In this document: positions 1 to 8,798 of the stretch, piece by piece
Numbering within the stretch: position 1 is the first letter of the stretch
Layout: each line of letters opens with the position of its first letter
Assembly (NCBI RefSeq): GCF_022698165.1
Contig: NZ_JALDAY010000018.1
Span: forward strand, 124,001-188,000
Reading direction: 5' to 3'
Source: Streptomyces cylindrosporus
GTDB lineage: Bacteria; Actinomycetota; Actinomycetes; Streptomycetales; Streptomycetaceae
Length of the DNA: 64,000 nucleotides
The notes under the pieces: model-generated
Seen by the model: the letters and a program-made list of their open reading frames with translations, nothing else
Databases searched by the model: none
Told to the model about the DNA's origin: nothing
Made by a program: the position numbers and the translations under genes

Positions 1-147
1 GTCCTGGGCCCCGACCACCCGGACACCCTCGCCAGCCGCAACGACGAGGCCCACTGCCTGGAACAGCTCGGCCGCGGCGCCGAGGCCGTCGAGCTGTACC
101 GCAGGGTCGCGGTCCTGCGCCAGCAGCGGGCCTCGGGCGGGCGCTGA
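1..147 (+). CDS. C-terminal end of a TPR (kinesin-light-chain type) protein, partial
   Basis: The window opens inside this gene. The frame from base 1 encodes 48 residues and ends at the TGA at 145-147. The remnant contains the motif LGPDHPDTLASRN followed by a short helix with LGR and AVELYRR, which is the pattern of tetratricopeptide repeats of the kinesin light chain type. In Streptomyces such repeats usually form the tail of large NB-ARC or CHAT proteins, but the rest of the protein is outside the window, so its role cannot be stated. Confidence 0.8.
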   Translation, partial: VLGPDHPDTLASRNDEAHCLEQLGRGAEAVELYRRVAVLRQQRASGGR

Positions 148-200
148 CACCTGGCCGTACACCCCTGGCCGCCGACGATCATCACGTGTTACGAAGAACC

Positions 201-1769
201 ATGACCGCACACGAGGGACACCGGACCTACGACGCCGTGATCGTCGGCGGCGGACACAACGGTCTGGTCGCCGCCGCCTACCTTGCCCGCGCCGGACGCT
301 CCGTGCTGGTCCTCGAACGGCTGGACCGCACCGGGGGCGCCGCGATCTCCACCCGCCCCTTCGCCGGCGTCGACGCACGCCTGTCGCGCTACTCGTACCT
401 CGTCAGCCTGCTGCCGAAGAAGATCGTGCGCGACCTCGGCCTCGACTTCCGCGTCCGCACCCGCACCATCTCCTCGTACACCCCGGTGGAGCGGGACGGC
501 CGGCCGACCGGACTCCTCGTCGGCGGCGGCGACCGGCGCACCCGGCAGGCCTTCGCCGAACTCACCGGCTCCGACCGCGAGTTCGAGGCCTGGCAGCGCT
601 TCTACGACATGACGGGCCGGGTCGCCGAGCGGGTCTTCCCGACCCTGACCGAGCCGCTGCCGACGCGGGACGAACTGCGCCGCCGGGTCGACGACGAGGA
701 GGCCTGGCGGGTGCTGTTCGAGGAGCCGATCGGCGTCGCGGTCGAGGACCGCTTCGCCGACGACCTCGTGCGGGGCGTGGTCCTCACCGACGCCCTCATC
801 GGCACCTTCGCCGACGCCCACGAGCCCTCGCTGGCGCAGAACCGCTGCTTCCTCTACCACGTGATCGGCGGCGGCACCGGCGCCTGGGACGTCCCCGTCG
901 GCGGCATGGGCGCGCTGACCGACGCCCTCGCCGGGGCCGCCCGGGACGCGGGTGCCGTCCTCGCCACCGGCCACGAGGCGGTACGGATCGCCACGGACGG
1001 CCGAACCGCCGAGATCGGCTACCGCACGGCCGAGGGCGAGGGCGTGGTCGCCGCCCGGCACGTCCTCGTGAACGCCTCCCCGCAGGCCCTCGCCGAACTG
1101 ACCGGCGACACCCCGCCCGAGCCCGCCGAGGGCGCCCAGCTCAAGGTCAACATGCTGCTCAAGCGGCTGCCGAAGCTGCGCGACACCTCGGTCGACCCGC
1201 GCGAGGCCTTCTCCGGCACCTTCCACATCGCCGAGGGCTACCAGCAGCTCGCCACCGCCCACGCCCAGGCCGCCGCCGGCGAACTGCCGGCCGCGCCGCC
1301 CTCCGAGATCTACTGCCACTCCCTCACCGACCCGACGATCCTCGGCCCGGACCTGGTCGAACAGGGCTACCAGACCCTCACCCTCTTCGGCCTGCACACC
1401 CCGGCCAGGCTCTTCGACCGGGACAACGACGCCGTACGCGAGGAACTCCTCAAGTCGACCCTCGCCCAGCTCGACGCCCACCTCGCCGAACCCCTCGCGG
1501 ACTGCCTCGCCGTCGACGCCGACGGCCGCCCCTGCATCGAGGCGAAGACCCCGCTCGACCTGGAACGCGACCTGCGCCTGCCCGGCGGCAACATCTTCCA
1601 CCGCGAGCTGTCCTGGCCGTACGCCCAGGAGCACACCGGCCGCTGGGGCGTGGAGACGGCCCACCCGAACGTGCTGCTGTGCGGGGCGGGCGCGGTACGC
1701 GGCGGGGGAGTGAGCGGGGTGCCCGGGCACAACGCGGCGATGGCGGTGCTGGAGGCGACCGGCGAGTGA
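201..1769 (+). CDS. NAD(P)/FAD-dependent oxidoreductase, phytoene-desaturase-like
   Basis: This is a 522-residue flavoprotein of the amine oxidase / phytoene dehydrogenase-like family. The N-terminus carries the dinucleotide-binding motif VIVGGGHNG, followed about 20 residues later by the acidic end of the second strand (VLVLER), which normally binds the ribose of FAD. The C-terminus has the family's second FAD contact (LLCGAGAVRGGGVSGVPGHNA). An in-frame ATG exists at 186, but the ATG at 201 starts the protein a few residues before the Rossmann fold and is preferred. It overlaps the following methyltransferase gene by four bases (GTGA), so the two are co-translated. There are no carotenoid genes nearby, so the substrate is unknown; a small lipophilic or polyene substrate is only a guess. 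Confidence 0.85.
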   Translation: MTAHEGHRTYDAVIVGGGHNGLVAAAYLARAGRSVLVLERLDRTGGAAISTRPFAGVDARLSRYSYLVSLLPKKIVRDLGLDFRVRTRTISSYTPVERDGRPTGLLVGGGDRRTRQAFAELTGSDREFEAWQRFYDMTGRVAERVFPTLTEPLPTRDELRRRVDDEEAWRVLFEEPIGVAVEDRFADDLVRGVVLTDALIGTFADAHEPSLAQNRCFLYHVIGGGTGAWDVPVGGMGALTDALAGAARDAGAVLATGHEAVRIATDGRTAEIGYRTAEGEGVVAARHVLVNASPQALAELTGDTPPEPAEGAQLKVNMLLKRLPKLRDTSVDPREAFSGTFHIAEGYQQLATAHAQAAAGELPAAPPSEIYCHSLTDPTILGPDLVEQGYQTLTLFGLHTPARLFDRDNDAVREELLKSTLAQLDAHLAEPLADCLAVDADGRPCIEAKTPLDLERDLRLPGGNIFHRELSWPYAQEHTGRWGVETAHPNVLLCGAGAVRGGGVSGVPGHNAAMAVLEATGE

Positions 1770-2545
1770 CGGACTCGCCGCGGGAGTTCTACGACGGTCT
1801 CGCCGCCGACTACCACCGCATCTTCCCGGACTGGGACGCGAGCATGTCCCACCAAGCCGCTGTCCTGGACGGGTTGTTGACCCGAGGCCTCGGCCCGGGA
1901 CCGCACCGGGTCCTGGACTGCGCCTGCGGCATCGGCACCCAGGCGATCGGCCTCGCCCGGACCGGTCACCGGGTCGTCGGCGCCGACCTGAGCCCCGTCG
2001 CCGTCACCCGCGCCGCCGCCGAAGCCGCGACCCGCGGGGCCGTCCTGCCCACCGTCGCCGCCGACATGCGTCAACTCCCTTTCCGGCCAGGGAGCTTCGA
2101 TGCCGTGGTCTGCGCCGACAACGCCCTACCGCACCTCCTGACCGTGCAGGACGTGACGACGGCACTCACCGCCATGCGGCGCGTGCTCCGGGCGGACGGC
2201 CTGCTGCTGCTCAGCGTCCGGGACTACGACGAGGCCCGCCGCACCCGCCCAGCGGCCACGCCACCCCAGGTGTCGTACGACTCCGACGGCCGCACGATCA
2301 CCTTCCAGCTCTGGCACTGGCACGACGACGGCGAACGCTACGACCTGGAGCACTTCCAACTCCTCCCCGGCGCGCTTCCCGGTGCGCCGGAGTGGTCCGT
2401 GCAGGTCCGCCGCACCACCTACTGGGCGCTGACCCGAGCCGAGCTCAGCGAAGCCGCGACCGCGGCGGGATTCACCTCACCGGCGTGGCACGAACCGCCG
2501 ATCAGCGGGTTCCACCAGCCCCTGCTCACCGCGAGAGCGGGCTGA
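1766..2545 (+). CDS. Class I SAM-dependent methyltransferase
   Basis: The protein has 259 residues. Motif I of the class I methyltransferase fold is clear (VLDCACGIGTQAIGLA), followed by an acidic residue in GADLSP and by the motif DAVVCADNALPHLL. The frame stays open upstream to 1679, but the GTG at 1766 forms a GTGA overlap with the stop of the flavoprotein gene and gives a normal start (TDSPREFYDGLA...). The tight coupling suggests the two enzymes act on the same small molecule. The methyl acceptor (C, O or N) cannot be deduced from the sequence. Confidence 0.85.
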   Translation: MTDSPREFYDGLAADYHRIFPDWDASMSHQAAVLDGLLTRGLGPGPHRVLDCACGIGTQAIGLARTGHRVVGADLSPVAVTRAAAEAATRGAVLPTVAADMRQLPFRPGSFDAVVCADNALPHLLTVQDVTTALTAMRRVLRADGLLLLSVRDYDEARRTRPAATPPQVSYDSDGRTITFQLWHWHDDGERYDLEHFQLLPGALPGAPEWSVQVRRTTYWALTRAELSEAATAAGFTSPAWHEPPISGFHQPLLTARAG

Positions 2546-2566
2546 TCTGCCCTCCGCCGCAATAAA

Positions 2567-2583
2567 TCTGACGGTGTATCAGA
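2567..2583. promoter_or_regulatory. 17-bp palindromic operator, TCTGAC-N5-ATCAGA
   Basis: The arms TCTGAC and ATCAGA (one mismatch) are separated by five bases and flanked on both sides by A-rich bases (AAA before, AAAA after). It lies 42 bp before the start of the nitronate monooxygenase gene. A nearly identical site with the same flanks is at 21923-21939. The architecture suits a dimeric TetR-type repressor of lipid genes; this is inference. Confidence 0.55.
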
Positions 2584-2625
2584 AAAGGCCTTCCGTCGGC
2601 CGGAGGACTGCGGCATTCTGCGGCC

Positions 2626-3735
2626 ATGCAGACGGAGCTGAGCAAGAAACTGGGAGTCGAGCACGCCATCTTCGGCTTCACGCCGTTCCCCGCCGTCGCC
2701 GCGGCCATCAGCCGGGCCGGCGGTTTCGGCGTGCTCGGCGCGGTCCGCTACACCGCCCCCGACGACCTCAAACGCGACCTGGACTGGGTCGAGGCACATG
2801 TCGACGGGAAGCCGTACGGGCTCGATGTCGTGATGCCCGCCAAGAAGGTGGAGGGCGTCACCGAGGCCGATGTCGAGGCGATGATTCCGGAGCAGCACCG
2901 GAAGTTCGTGACGGAGACGCTCGCCAAGTACGGGGTGCCCGAGCTGGCCGAGGGCGAGGCGTCCGGGTGGCGTATCACCGGGTGGATGGAGCAGGTGGCC
3001 CGCACCCAGCTCGACGTCGCCTTCGACTATCCGATCCGGCTGCTCGCCAACGCCCTCGGCTCCCCGCCCGCCGACGTGGTGGCCCGCGCCCACGAGCGGA
3101 ACGTGCTCGTCGCCGCTCTGGCCGGCAGCGCCCGGCACGCGCTCAAGCACCGGGAAGCCGGCATCGACATCGTGGTCGCGCAGGGGTACGAGGCCGGCGG
3201 GCACACCGGCGAGATCGCCTCGATGGTGCTCACGCCCGAAGTCGTCGACGCCGTCGACCCGTTGCCGGTCCTGGCCGCCGGCGGCATCGGCAGCGGACAG
3301 CAGGTGGCCGCCGCGCTCGCCCTCGGCGCCCAGGGCGTGTGGCTCGGGTCCCTCTGGCTGACCTGCACCGAGGCCGAGCTGACCTCCTCCGCCGTGACTC
3401 GCAAGCTGCTCGCCGCCGGCTCCGGGGACACGGTCCGCTCCCGCGCCCTGACCGGCAAGCCCGCACGTCAGCTGCGCACCGAGTGGACGGACGCCTGGGA
3501 CGACCCGAACGGCCCCGGCACCCTCCCCATGCCGCTGCAGGGCCTGCTCGTCGCCGAGGCCCTCACCCGCATCCAGAAGTACGAGGTCGAGCCGCTGCTC
3601 GGCACGCCCGTCGGCCAGATCGTCGGCCGGATGACCAGTGAACGCAGTGTCCAGGCCGTCTTCGACGACCTCACCCGGGGCTTCGAACGCGCCGTGGACC
3701 GCATGATCCGCATCGCCGGAAGGAGCGGCAAGTGA
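2626..3735 (+). CDS. Nitronate monooxygenase / 2-nitropropane dioxygenase family flavoprotein
   Basis: The protein has 369 residues and a TIM-barrel FMN-binding fold. Motifs visible in order are FTPFPAVAAAISRAGGFGVLGA at the N-terminus, GYEAGGHTGE in the middle (the catalytic His region of the family) and LAAGGIGSG, the phosphate-binding glycine motif of FMN. Members oxidise alkyl nitronates, but many actinobacterial relatives sit in fatty-acid or steroid gene clusters with unknown substrates. Here the gene overlaps an acyl-CoA synthetase gene by four bases and has a palindromic operator in front, so a role in lipid or acyl-CoA metabolism is more likely than nitroalkane detoxification. Confidence 0.87.
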   Translation: MQTELSKKLGVEHAIFGFTPFPAVAAAISRAGGFGVLGAVRYTAPDDLKRDLDWVEAHVDGKPYGLDVVMPAKKVEGVTEADVEAMIPEQHRKFVTETLAKYGVPELAEGEASGWRITGWMEQVARTQLDVAFDYPIRLLANALGSPPADVVARAHERNVLVAALAGSARHALKHREAGIDIVVAQGYEAGGHTGEIASMVLTPEVVDAVDPLPVLAAGGIGSGQQVAAALALGAQGVWLGSLWLTCTEAELTSSAVTRKLLAAGSGDTVRSRALTGKPARQLRTEWTDAWDDPNGPGTLPMPLQGLLVAEALTRIQKYEVEPLLGTPVGQIVGRMTSERSVQAVFDDLTRGFERAVDRMIRIAGRSGK

Positions 3736-5285
3736 CCAGTACGCCCCCCGCCGGATTCTGGGCCCAGGCCACCCGCGACCCCGACCGCACGGTGCTCATC
3801 GCACCCGACGGCGAGGAGTGGACCGCCGGACGTCTGCACGCCGCCGCCAACCGCCTCGTCCACGGCCTGCGCGCCGCGGGGCTGACGCGCGGGGACGCCT
3901 TCGCGGTCGTGCTGCCCAACGGCATCGAGTTCTTCACCGCGTATCTGGCCGCCAGCCAGGCCGGCTTCTACCTCGTGCCGATCAACCACCACTTCGTCGG
4001 CCCGGAGATCGGCTGGATCGTCGCCGACTCCGGCGCCAAGGTGCTGATCGCCCACGAGCGGTTCGCCGAGCCCGCCCGGCACGCCGCCGACGAGGCAGGC
4101 CTCCCGGCCACCCACCGGTACGCCGTCGGCGAGGTCGAGGGCTTCCGCCCGTACACCCAACTCCTTGACGGGCAGCCCGAGTCGGCGCCCGCGGACCGCG
4201 AGCTCGGCTGGGTCATGAACTACACCTCGGGCACCACCGGCCGCCCCCGCGGCATCCGCCGCCCACTGCCCGGCAAGGCCCCCGAGGAGGCCTATCTCGG
4301 CGGCTTCCTCGGCATCTTCGGGATCAGGCCCTTCGACGACAACGTCCACCTCGTCTGCTCACCGCTCTACCACACGGCCGTACTCCAGTTCGCGGGCGCG
4401 TCCCTGCACATAGGCCACCGGATCGTCCTGATGGACAAGTGGACGCCCGAGGAGATGCTCCGCTGCATCGACACCCACAAGTGCACCCACACCCACATGG
4501 TCCCGACCCAGTTCCACCGGCTGCTCGCCCTGCCTGAGGAGGTACGGCGCTCGTACGACGTCTCGTCCATGCGGCACGCCATCCACGGCGCCGCTCCCTG
4601 CCCCGACCACGTCAAGCGGGCGATGATCGACTGGTGGGGCGACTCGGTCGAGGAGTACTACGCGGCCAGCGAGGGCGGCGGCGCCTTCGCCACCGCCGAG
4701 GACTGGCTGAAGAAGCCCGGTACCGTCGGCAAGGCCTGGCCGATCAGCGAGCTCGCGGTCTTCGACGACGACGGCGAGCGGCTGGCGCCCGGTGAACTCG
4801 GCACCGTCTACATGAAGATGAACACCGGCGGCTTCGCCTACCACAAGGACGAGGCCAAGACGAGGAAGAACCGCATCGGCGACTTCTTCACCGTCGGCGA
4901 CCTCGGCTACCTCGACGAGGACGGCTATCTCTTCCTCCGCGACCGCAAGATCGACATGATCATCTCCGGCGGGGTCAACATCTACCCGGCCGAGATCGAG
5001 TCCGCCCTGCTCGCCCATCCGGCGGTCGCCGACGCCGCGGTCTTCGGCATACCGCACGACGACTGGGGCGAGGAGGTCAAGGCGGTCGTCGAACCGGCCC
5101 CCGGCCACGAGCCGGGACCCGACCTCGCCGCCGCGATCCTGGAGCACTGCTCCGAGCAACTCGCGGGCTACAAGCGGCCCAAGAGCGTGGACTTCATCAC
5201 CGAGATGCCCCGCGACCCCAACGGCAAGCTCTACAAGAGGCGGCTGCGGGACCCGTACTGGGAAGGCCGCACCCGTCCCGTGTGA
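3732..5285 (+). CDS. Acyl-CoA synthetase (AMP-forming), FadD-like
   Basis: This 517-residue ANL-superfamily enzyme activates a carboxylic acid to its CoA ester through an acyl-adenylate. The phosphate-binding loop YTSGTTGRPRG is at about residues 165-175, the adenine motif YYAASEGGG is near 310, the hinge motif GDLGYLDEDGYLFLRDRK is near 400, and the C-terminal catalytic lysine is in PNGKLYKR. The start is a GTG overlapping the stop of the preceding gene (GTGA), so it is co-translated with the nitronate monooxygenase family gene. It should belong to the same regulon as the operator at 2567-2583. Substrate chain length is not predictable from sequence alone. Confidence 0.9.
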   Translation: MTSTPPAGFWAQATRDPDRTVLIAPDGEEWTAGRLHAAANRLVHGLRAAGLTRGDAFAVVLPNGIEFFTAYLAASQAGFYLVPINHHFVGPEIGWIVADSGAKVLIAHERFAEPARHAADEAGLPATHRYAVGEVEGFRPYTQLLDGQPESAPADRELGWVMNYTSGTTGRPRGIRRPLPGKAPEEAYLGGFLGIFGIRPFDDNVHLVCSPLYHTAVLQFAGASLHIGHRIVLMDKWTPEEMLRCIDTHKCTHTHMVPTQFHRLLALPEEVRRSYDVSSMRHAIHGAAPCPDHVKRAMIDWWGDSVEEYYAASEGGGAFATAEDWLKKPGTVGKAWPISELAVFDDDGERLAPGELGTVYMKMNTGGFAYHKDEAKTRKNRIGDFFTVGDLGYLDEDGYLFLRDRKIDMIISGGVNIYPAEIESALLAHPAVADAAVFGIPHDDWGEEVKAVVEPAPGHEPGPDLAAAILEHCSEQLAGYKRPKSVDFITEMPRDPNGKLYKRRLRDPYWEGRTRPV

Positions 5286-5379
5286 CCGGGGGCTCCTTTT
5301 CGGCGGACGGAGCGAACGCGGCGCGGTGCCCGGGCGTCACAGGTACGGCACCGCAGCCACCGTCGGCCCTGGGGGACCC

Positions 5380-6264
5380 ATGCGTACACACACCGCACGC
5401 GTCGGCAAGCTGCTGATCCCACTCGCCCTGCTCACCACCGGCCTTGCGGTCGGCTGCGGCGGCGAGCAGGCCGGCAGCCACGGCGTCGACGCGGACTCGA
5501 CACGGCACGCCCGGGCTCGCGCGGTCGCCGACGCCTGGGCGGGCTCCGCCGCCGCGCAGATGTGGGCGAAGGGCTACTACCCGATGGGGGAGGTGATCGA
5601 GCTGCCCGAGGGCGCCTTCCACACCGGCGCCGACAAAGAGGCCTACGCGACACAGAACTTCGTCCTGGACGGCACCCTCCCCACGAGCGGGCAGCGGAAG
5701 GGCGAGGCGAAGTGGAAGGACGGCGGTTCGCTGCGGCTGCCGATGATGAGCGCCCGCGAGGCGTACGACAGCGTCGCCCGCGGCGGCAATGACGGACCCC
5801 ATCTCACCGTGACCGGCGCGAAGTTGGGCACGACGACCCTGCTCACCAGCCGAGGCCCGGCCACCGTCCCGGCCTGGCTGTTCGCGCTGAAGGGGTACGA
5901 CACCCCGCTCAAGCGGGTCGCCCTCAGCCCGATGAAGGCGCCCAAGGCCCCCATCGTGCCGGCCGCGGAGTCTCCGAGCGACGAACTGTGGCCGCTGGAG
6001 CGGCTGGTGGGGGTGTCCGGCGGCGGCCGCTCGGTCACCGTGCTCGCCGGGCACGGGGCCTGCGACGACGGTCCCGTGGTGGACGTACTGGAGACGGATG
6101 CCACCGTCGTCCTGTCCGCGTGGATCACCGGCACGAAGGACGGATCCTGTACCAGCCAACTGCTCTTCGAGGAAGTGACGGTGAAACTCGGCCGAGCGCT
6201 GGACGACCGGATTCTCCTGGACGCGTTCACGGGGCGCCCGGTGCAGCCCGGAAGCCGGGACTGA
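5380..6264 (+). CDS. Secreted lipoprotein of unknown function
   Basis: The protein has 294 residues. After MRTHTARVGK there is a hydrophobic stretch ending in a lipobox-like LAVGC, so it is probably lipidated on the Cys and anchored outside the membrane. An upstream in-frame ATG at 5326 would add 18 residues lacking signal character, so the ATG at 5380 is preferred. The mature part has no motif that I recognise; it contains one further pair of cysteines near the C-terminal third (GACDDG and GSCTS) that could form a disulfide. The gene is convergent with the penicillin acylase gene, only 19 bp apart. Confidence 0.75.
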   Translation: MRTHTARVGKLLIPLALLTTGLAVGCGGEQAGSHGVDADSTRHARARAVADAWAGSAAAQMWAKGYYPMGEVIELPEGAFHTGADKEAYATQNFVLDGTLPTSGQRKGEAKWKDGGSLRLPMMSAREAYDSVARGGNDGPHLTVTGAKLGTTTLLTSRGPATVPAWLFALKGYDTPLKRVALSPMKAPKAPIVPAAESPSDELWPLERLVGVSGGGRSVTVLAGHGACDDGPVVDVLETDATVVLSAWITGTKDGSCTSQLLFEEVTVKLGRALDDRILLDAFTGRPVQPGSRD

Positions 6265-6283
6265 ACCGGACGCCGCCGGGCGG

Positions 6284-8692
6284 TCAGCCGTGTTCGCCGA
6301 CGCGGACGGTCCGCAGCGCGGGCGAGGACGCGATGTCCTTCTCGCAGAAGCGGGCCGTGACCCACTTCTCCTGGGAGAAGAGCCGTGTCTGGTCGTTGTA
6401 GTGGGGGGAGTTCGGGTTCTCGGACTGGCTGTACGTCAGCAGGGTGCGGGCCACCGGGCAGTCGCTGCCGTCCCAGCCGACCGCCTGGATGTGGCTGGAG
6501 CCGGTGGTGATCTCGGTGTAGCCGCCCTGCGCCGCGTTCCACACCGGCTCGACCTTGTTCCACACACCGAGCGCCTCCGTGCCGCCCGGAATCGGGATGC
6601 GCCGTCCGTTCCGCACGACGAACTGGTGCTCGCCGAGCCGGGAGTCGAGCGCGATGCCCGCCGCGCGGAGCTCGGTCACCGTGTCCGCGAGGGCCGCGGC
6701 GAAGCCGGGTGCGGTGGTGTTGAGGGTGTTCGGGGTATGGACCGGGTCCGCCGCCGAGAACGGGACCTTCCACCGCTGACCGGGCGACACCGAGGCGTTG
6801 AACTTCCGCCAGAAGCGGTCGAAGAGCAGCGCGCCCTTGCTGTCGGTGTCCATGGTCCGGCCCCAGGACGCGAGCACCGGACAGGCCGCCGAGACGTCAA
6901 CGGCCTTGCCGTCACTGCCCGTTGCCGTACCGCCGGGCAATGCGGCACACGCCCGCGCCGCGTCGGCGGCGGCCAGGTCACCCGCGGGCGCCCGGTTGGT
7001 GAACTCCTGCCGCTGGAGGTCCCGGACGGTCAGCCCACCCCGCCTCGCCATCGCCGACACGTCCTCGATCGCGCCACGGGTCCGCACCGAGCGCTGCGTT
7101 CCGATGCTGCCGAAGATCCGCTCGTACCCGGTGATCGGCCGGTCGGCATTGGTCAGCCAGGCGCTGTCGTTGGAGTTCTCCGCGTACGGGGCGTCCTTGA
7201 GCGTGGGCATGCGGGAGGGCCCGAAGATGCCCGGTTGCACGGCGTCGGAGTCGTCGCCGGGTGTGCAGTCCGCACGGGAGCCGTCGAGGACCGCCAGGCC
7301 CGCCGCCGGGTAGGTGAGCTTGCCGAGGTCGGTCGAGCAGCTCGCCACCAGGTCGTCGGTGATGCGGGGCAGCACCTGCGACTGCGAGTAGAGCGAATGC
7401 CCCGAGGAGTCCGCGGCGATGGTGTTCACCCACGGGAGCCCCTGGTACTTCTTCAGCGAGGCGAGGACGTCCGCCGTCGAGCGCGCCTTGCCGAAGCCGA
7501 GCGAGGTGTCGCCGAACCGCAGGTTGGCGGCGTTGGGGTCGTTGAACGCGTACGCCGTCGTCGCGGTCCAGGGAAGTGGCGGATCGCCCTGTGGATCGGC
7601 GACGACCGGGCCGTAGCGCGTCCACCACTGCGTACGGGTCACGGACGGGCCGTCCTTGACCGCCACCGTCACCGTGCGCTTCGTCATCCGCTCCGGCTTG
7701 CCGTCGACCAGGTAGACCGTGGGGTCGGACGGGTCGAGGGTCAGCCGGGTGAGGTTGAACGGGACGCCGGTGGCGACGGTGTGGCTCCACGCCACATGGG
7801 AGTTGTAGCCGATCGAGACGGTCGGCGAGCCGAGCAGCGATCCGCCGGCCACATCGAGCTCGCCCGGGATGGTCTGCTGCGACTGCCAGAAGCGGCGTCC
7901 GCCGTGCCACGGGTAGTGCGGGTTGCCCAGCAGCAGACCGCGGCCGTTGGCCGTGGTGGCGCCGCTGAAGGCGACCGCGTTCGAGCCCATGTCCGCGTCG
8001 GCGGTGCGCGCCCGCACGGACTTGATGAGGGCCTGGGCGTCGACGCTCTGCGTGCCGGCCGTGGCGCCGGTGGGCGGCTGGGCGCCGGTGATCTCGTCCA
8101 CGGATCCGCCCTGGCCGCCGATGACGGAGATGGCGTAGAAGCGCGCGGCGACGTCGACCGTGTCGATCGGCCGTACCCAGGTGGCGTCCTTGCACGCCGG
8201 GTCGGTGATCCGGTTCTGCCTCAGCCAGGCGTTGTATCCGGCGGCGAAGCCCCGCATCAGGTCCTTGACGTCACGGCTCGGGCCCAGCGGCGCGGGCTGC
8301 GCGAGCAGCTTCTCCACCGTGCGGGTGTCGCGGACCCCGCGGAAATAGAGGTCACTGGAGAGGTTGGTGGTGGCCGACGACAGCGAGAAGTCGCTCGTCC
8401 CGTCGGCCCCGAAGAAGCGCGAGCGGTCGCCGCGCACGGTCGTGAAGCCGTCGGCGAGCGTGCACACCTGGTCGGCGGCCTGCGCCCAGCCGGTGCCGAA
8501 GCCGAGGTCGGCATAGTCCTTGGCGACGATGTGCGGAATGCCGTACTCGGTGTAGCGGATGACGGCGGACAGTCCGCCGTGCGAAGGGTGTTCCTGGCGG
8601 CTCTGCTGCCCGGCCGCGGCCGCCGGCAGCGCGGTCGAGGCGGTGAGTAAGGCGACGGCCGCGACGACCAGTCGTCTCAGGCGGGTGCGCAT
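6284..8692 (-). CDS. Secreted penicillin-acylase family Ntn hydrolase
   Basis: The protein has 802 residues and a clear Sec-type signal peptide (RTRLRRLVVAAVALL, then ALPAAAAG). The family is made as one chain that cuts itself into alpha and beta subunits, with the new N-terminal Ser as nucleophile; here this is Ser237 in DMGSNAVAF, preceded by Gly236. Downstream, GNPHYPW and the long beta-subunit layout match the penicillin G, aculeacin and acyl-homoserine-lactone acylase group. The start at 8692 has a strong ribosome site (GGGAGG) seven bases upstream; the frame is open further back but without a signal peptide. Natural substrates could be N-acyl-homoserine lactones, lipopeptides or other amides. 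Exported location makes a role in quenching foreign signals possible, but this is inference. Confidence 0.88.
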   Translation of the reverse strand: MRTRLRRLVVAAVALLTASTALPAAAAGQQSRQEHPSHGGLSAVIRYTEYGIPHIVAKDYADLGFGTGWAQAADQVCTLADGFTTVRGDRSRFFGADGTSDFSLSSATTNLSSDLYFRGVRDTRTVEKLLAQPAPLGPSRDVKDLMRGFAAGYNAWLRQNRITDPACKDATWVRPIDTVDVAARFYAISVIGGQGGSVDEITGAQPPTGATAGTQSVDAQALIKSVRARTADADMGSNAVAFSGATTANGRGLLLGNPHYPWHGGRRFWQSQQTIPGELDVAGGSLLGSPTVSIGYNSHVAWSHTVATGVPFNLTRLTLDPSDPTVYLVDGKPERMTKRTVTVAVKDGPSVTRTQWWTRYGPVVADPQGDPPLPWTATTAYAFNDPNAANLRFGDTSLGFGKARSTADVLASLKKYQGLPWVNTIAADSSGHSLYSQSQVLPRITDDLVASCSTDLGKLTYPAAGLAVLDGSRADCTPGDDSDAVQPGIFGPSRMPTLKDAPYAENSNDSAWLTNADRPITGYERIFGSIGTQRSVRTRGAIEDVSAMARRGGLTVRDLQRQEFTNRAPAGDLAAADAARACAALPGGTATGSDGKAVDVSAACPVLASWGRTMDTDSKGALLFDRFWRKFNASVSPGQRWKVPFSAADPVHTPNTLNTTAPGFAAALADTVTELRAAGIALDSRLGEHQFVVRNGRRIPIPGGTEALGVWNKVEPVWNAAQGGYTEITTGSSHIQAVGWDGSDCPVARTLLTYSQSENPNSPHYNDQTRLFSQEKWVTARFCEKDIASSPALRTVRVGEHG

Positions 8693-8761
8693 GGTGCCTC
8701 CCAACGTCATTGGGGGAAGGGGCGGTTGAGCGCACCTGTGCGGGGCGACCCACCCAGGTGC

Positions 8762-8791
8762 TTGACCTGTCTCGGTGACGGACCGAGGATC
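8762..8791 (+). promoter_or_regulatory. Possible promoter for the acyl-CoA ligase gene at 8799
   Basis: TTGACC (8762-8767) followed after 18 bases by AGGATC (8786-8791) resembles a Streptomyces housekeeping promoter. If it is used, transcription would begin at or next to the ATG at 8799, giving a nearly leaderless mRNA. The region is divergent from the acylase gene. Confidence 0.3.
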
Positions 8792-8798
8792 ATGAGTC